A model generated the notes under the pieces. The model searched no databases, was not told the origin of the DNA, and saw nothing but the letters and a program-made list of their open reading frames with translations. Of a DNA stretch of 6,793 nt, positions 5,215 through 6,793 are shown piece by piece. Source of the stretch: Deltaproteobacteria bacterium (lineage in GTDB: Bacteria > Desulfobacterota > Desulfobacteria > Desulfobacterales > ETH-SRB1). The position numbers and the translations under genes were made by a program. How positions within the stretch are numbered: position 1 is the stretch's first letter; every line of letters starts with the position of its first letter. The stretch lies in contig DAOUSD010000090.1 of the NCBI GenBank assembly GCA_030627405.1, forward strand, positions 1 through 6,793, in the 5' to 3' direction.

Positions 5215-5433
5215 TTATTCCTTCTTAATGGTAAGCTGATATCCTCCTTCATTCTCCTGAACATCAGCAATCTTCCAGCCCTGGCTTTTTGCCGCCCTGC
5301 TCACATTTTCTTTTGAGGTGTCTGTATCAACCTTTATTAGTATTTCGCCCTTTTTAATCTCCTTGATTTTATTTAAAGTCATTAAGACCGGTTGAGGACA
5401 GGAGAGTCCTCCGGCATCAACAATTATACTCAT
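5215..5433 (-). CDS. TusA-like sulfur/selenium carrier protein
   Basis: A 72-residue single-domain TusA/SirA family protein. The signature VDAGGLSCPQPVLMTLNKI places the carrier Cys at residue 12, followed by the CPxP motif. The strand KGEILIKVDTDTSKENVSRAAKSQGW and the C-terminal strand complete the two-layer fold at normal length. TusA proteins carry persulfide sulfur, and in selenium clusters they are thought to pass selenium between a desulfurase or transporter and SelD. AAAGGAG lies eight bases upstream of ATG 5433. It begins 25 bases after yedE and three bases before the DUF3343 gene, an arrangement that favours a transporter-carrier partnership. The protein is not the TusA domain of YedF: the two differ in sequence and both occur in this cluster. 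Confidence 0.92.
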   Translation of the reverse strand: MSIIVDAGGLSCPQPVLMTLNKIKEIKKGEILIKVDTDTSKENVSRAAKSQGWKIADVQENEGGYQLTIKKE

Positions 5434-5458
5434 AATTTTATCTCCTTTGAGTGAGCCC

Positions 5459-6547
5459 TCAGCTTACTCTTTTTCTCATCGTAAAACCGATAAACAGACA
5501 GACTGTAAGACCAATAATAACTGCCGCAATACCGTGAGGCCCCACCCCTTTTGGCGAACTGGCCAGGCCGAAATTATGGGCGAAGCCGGCCCCGACAATC
5601 ATACCCAGCACAAACACAGCAGCATCCCCGTCGCCTTCGCCGGCCAGAAAAAGCTGCCGCCCCGGACATCCTCCGGCCAGGGAAAAAGCAAGCCCTGACA
5701 GAACCATCCCGCCAAAGTTCCAGATTTGCATGGTATGGGCCACCGGCTGCCTGGCAAATCCTGGATGGAACTGTCCAACGATCATATTTACGATAAATGC
5801 TGTTACCACAAGCGCAATGACGCCTGATAAGAGATGAACCTGACGAAACAGGATCAGGTCGCGGAACGCGCCCATCGTACAAAAGCGGCTTCGCTGGGCG
5901 ATAAATCCTATTGCAAGACCTACGGCAAGAGATATGAATAGATGAGCATGCATAGCGCCTGGGCCTTTTAGGCTGTAAAACAGCACTCCGCTTTTGCCCT
6001 GTCCTTCGATATGTGGAAAAATCAGCATTAGTATTAGAAAACCGAGCATGGTCAAAGGCAATAACCATCCCGCCGAGACGTATGTCTTCTGAACACGCCC
6101 CAGGTTATATCCGCCTTTTAGAAAAAGAGTGCCTATCCAGATACCGCCTATGAGTCCGAGCAATGCAAAAATTGCATTTCCGTCTCCAGCAGCGAGGCGC
6201 AGCATTGCCCTCCATGGACATCCCAGGAAAACAAGAGACCCGATCATCGCAAAAACGCCCAAAACAAACCTGACAATGGGAGCTGACCCTGTTCTTGGCC
6301 GAAATTCCTTAAAAATATAGGCGGCAACCAATGAGCCCAGGACAAACCCGATAATTTCGGGTCGCATATACTGGACCACGGCTGCCCGATGAATTCCGAT
6401 TGCTCCTGCGATGTCCCTCTCAAAGCAGGCCACACAGATACCCATGTTTCCGGGATTGCCCAGCTTTTGTAAAAGAGCGGCAAGCACACCGATAAGCCCT
6501 CCTACTCCAATAATTCCCCAACGCGTTGCAAAAAAATTTTTAAACAT
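5459..6547 (-). CDS. yedE: YedE-family putative selenium (or sulfur) transporter
   Basis: A 362-residue inner-membrane protein with about nine or ten hydrophobic segments, of the YeeE/YedE superfamily and the type annotated as selenium transporter YedE. It shows an internal duplication. GNMGICVACFERDIAG (Cys38, Cys41) in the first half corresponds to QRSRFCTMGAFRD (Cys223) in the second, and FLGCPWRAMLRLAAGDGNA (Cys110) to AGGCPGRQLFLAGEGDGDA (Cys294). In related YeeE proteins such membrane cysteines relay thiosulfate. Transport of a selenium species is assigned by family and context, not proven. The start ATG 6547 gives the typical N-terminus FKNFFATRWGIIGVGG. The best Shine-Dalgarno is 13 bases upstream, unusually far. 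It lies 57 bases after the truncated dehydratase and just before the TusA-like gene. Confidence 0.93.
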   Translation of the reverse strand: MFKNFFATRWGIIGVGGLIGVLAALLQKLGNPGNMGICVACFERDIAGAIGIHRAAVVQYMRPEIIGFVLGSLVAAYIFKEFRPRTGSAPIVRFVLGVFAMIGSLVFLGCPWRAMLRLAAGDGNAIFALLGLIGGIWIGTLFLKGGYNLGRVQKTYVSAGWLLPLTMLGFLILMLIFPHIEGQGKSGVLFYSLKGPGAMHAHLFISLAVGLAIGFIAQRSRFCTMGAFRDLILFRQVHLLSGVIALVVTAFIVNMIVGQFHPGFARQPVAHTMQIWNFGGMVLSGLAFSLAGGCPGRQLFLAGEGDGDAAVFVLGMIVGAGFAHNFGLASSPKGVGPHGIAAVIIGLTVCLFIGFTMRKRVS

Positions 6548-6560
6548 CCTGGTTAATATA

Positions 6561-6567
6561 CTCCTTT
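6561..6567 (-). promoter_or_regulatory. Distant ribosome binding site of yedE
   Basis: AAAGGAG is a strong Shine-Dalgarno but lies 13 bases before ATG 6547. No ATG, GTG or TTG exists in frame closer to it; an ATA at four codons upstream would give about one base of spacing. Efficiency of yedE translation may be lowered, or coupled to the upstream reading frame. Confidence 0.55.
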
Positions 6568-6604
6568 CATCAAATTTTTCAGCTTTTTTTGAATGGTCTT
6601 TTCT

Positions 6605-6793
6605 TCAGATTTCACCTGCCAGAAGGGCATCCAGGCCGGAAATGGGGCTTGGGTCGGCCTTTCGCAAGCTCGAAAGCCTGTAAATTGCTTTTCGTTTATT
6701 ATTGACGATCTCAATCCCTTTTTTGAGCCTTTCCGCATCAATGGTTATGCCTGTGAGTTTTTCAATTGCCTCCTTAAAGCGAACATACTCAGC
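6605..6793 (-). pseudogene. 2-hydroxyacyl-CoA dehydratase D-component-like fragment, apparently truncated at the C-terminus
   Basis: A frame open from the right edge to a TGA at 6605-6607 gives 62 residues, starting AEYVRFKEAIEKLTG and containing LSSLRKADPSPISGLDALL. This is the middle segment of the D-component of 2-hydroxyacyl-CoA dehydratase and double-cubane-cluster proteins (for example E. coli YjiM, where the matching PPALSGSDIL lies a little past the midpoint of about 383 residues). Members normally continue another 150-200 residues with further cluster or fold residues, but here the frame stops five residues after the motif. The two other frames downstream carry no recognisable continuation. 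I therefore infer a C-terminal deletion or a naturally shortened protein. The 5' part lies outside the window, so intactness there is unknown. Such dehydratases often sit near DUF3343/TusA genes. Confidence 0.68.

Noticed and set aside
5574..6068. 164-residue minus-strand frame inside yedE
   Set aside because: Arg/Ser/Cys-rich shadow translation of the yedE coding region with no family resemblance.
6605..6607. TGA at the end of the dehydratase fragment as a second selenocysteine codon, since the frame continues into yedE
   Set aside because: No hairpin with a suitable loop follows at the SECIS distance, the residues after the TGA do not resemble the family, and a Shine-Dalgarno for yedE lies in between.
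6553..6741. 62-residue minus-strand frame starting MMRKGSKKGL
   Set aside because: It overlaps the dehydratase fragment in another frame. The fragment has clear family motifs, while this frame has none.

Overview
The window is bacterial and holds a selenium/sulfur-handling gene cluster. Every complete gene lies on the minus strand, so the gene order 5' to 3' runs from the right edge to the left. The gene content (YedE, YedF, a TusA-like carrier, DUF3343, a selenocysteine-containing SelD, and a 2-hydroxyacyl-CoA dehydratase fragment) suggests a strict anaerobe. The Desulfobacterota (former Deltaproteobacteria) are my best guess, and a clostridial-type anaerobe is less likely. This is an inference from gene families and style, not a database match.

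Right part (6793 to 2495, minus strand): the window opens inside a 2-hydroxyacyl-CoA dehydratase D-component (double-cubane/HgdB-like) that stops early. A compact, operon-like train follows: yedE (putative selenium/sulfur transporter), a TusA-like carrier, a DUF3343 (Se/S carrier-like) protein with an extra C-terminal domain, a ribokinase-fold/YjeF-C-like kinase, a 66-residue zinc-ribbon protein, yedF (TusA domain plus DsrE-like domain), and a small HAD protein of the 'soluble P-type ATPase' type. Gaps between them are at most 25 bases and two junctions overlap, so co-transcription is likely.

Middle (2494 to 2255): a 240-base gap with two arrays of a 7-base repeat in opposite orientation, a short perfect hairpin between them, and a possible -10 box for selD.

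Left part (2254 to 250, minus strand): selD, whose real start is upstream of an in-frame UGA. The UGA falls exactly at the catalytic Cys/Sec position and is followed by a hairpin that fits a bacterial SECIS, so selD is itself a selenoprotein gene. A double zinc-ribbon protein and trmL (tRNA 2'-O-methyltransferase) follow, separated by two more patches of degenerate 7-base repeats. At the far left edge, on the plus strand, is the C-terminal tail of a REP-associated (Y1-type) transposase-like protein.

Working model (inference): YedE imports a selenium or sulfur species. TusA-like, DUF3343 and YedF proteins relay it as a persulfide or perselenide on cysteines. SelD turns selenide into selenophosphate for selenocysteine, or for another selenium use. 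The kinase, the 66-residue zinc-ribbon protein and the HAD protein are tightly linked to this train but have no assigned step, and they are the most interesting unexplained parts.
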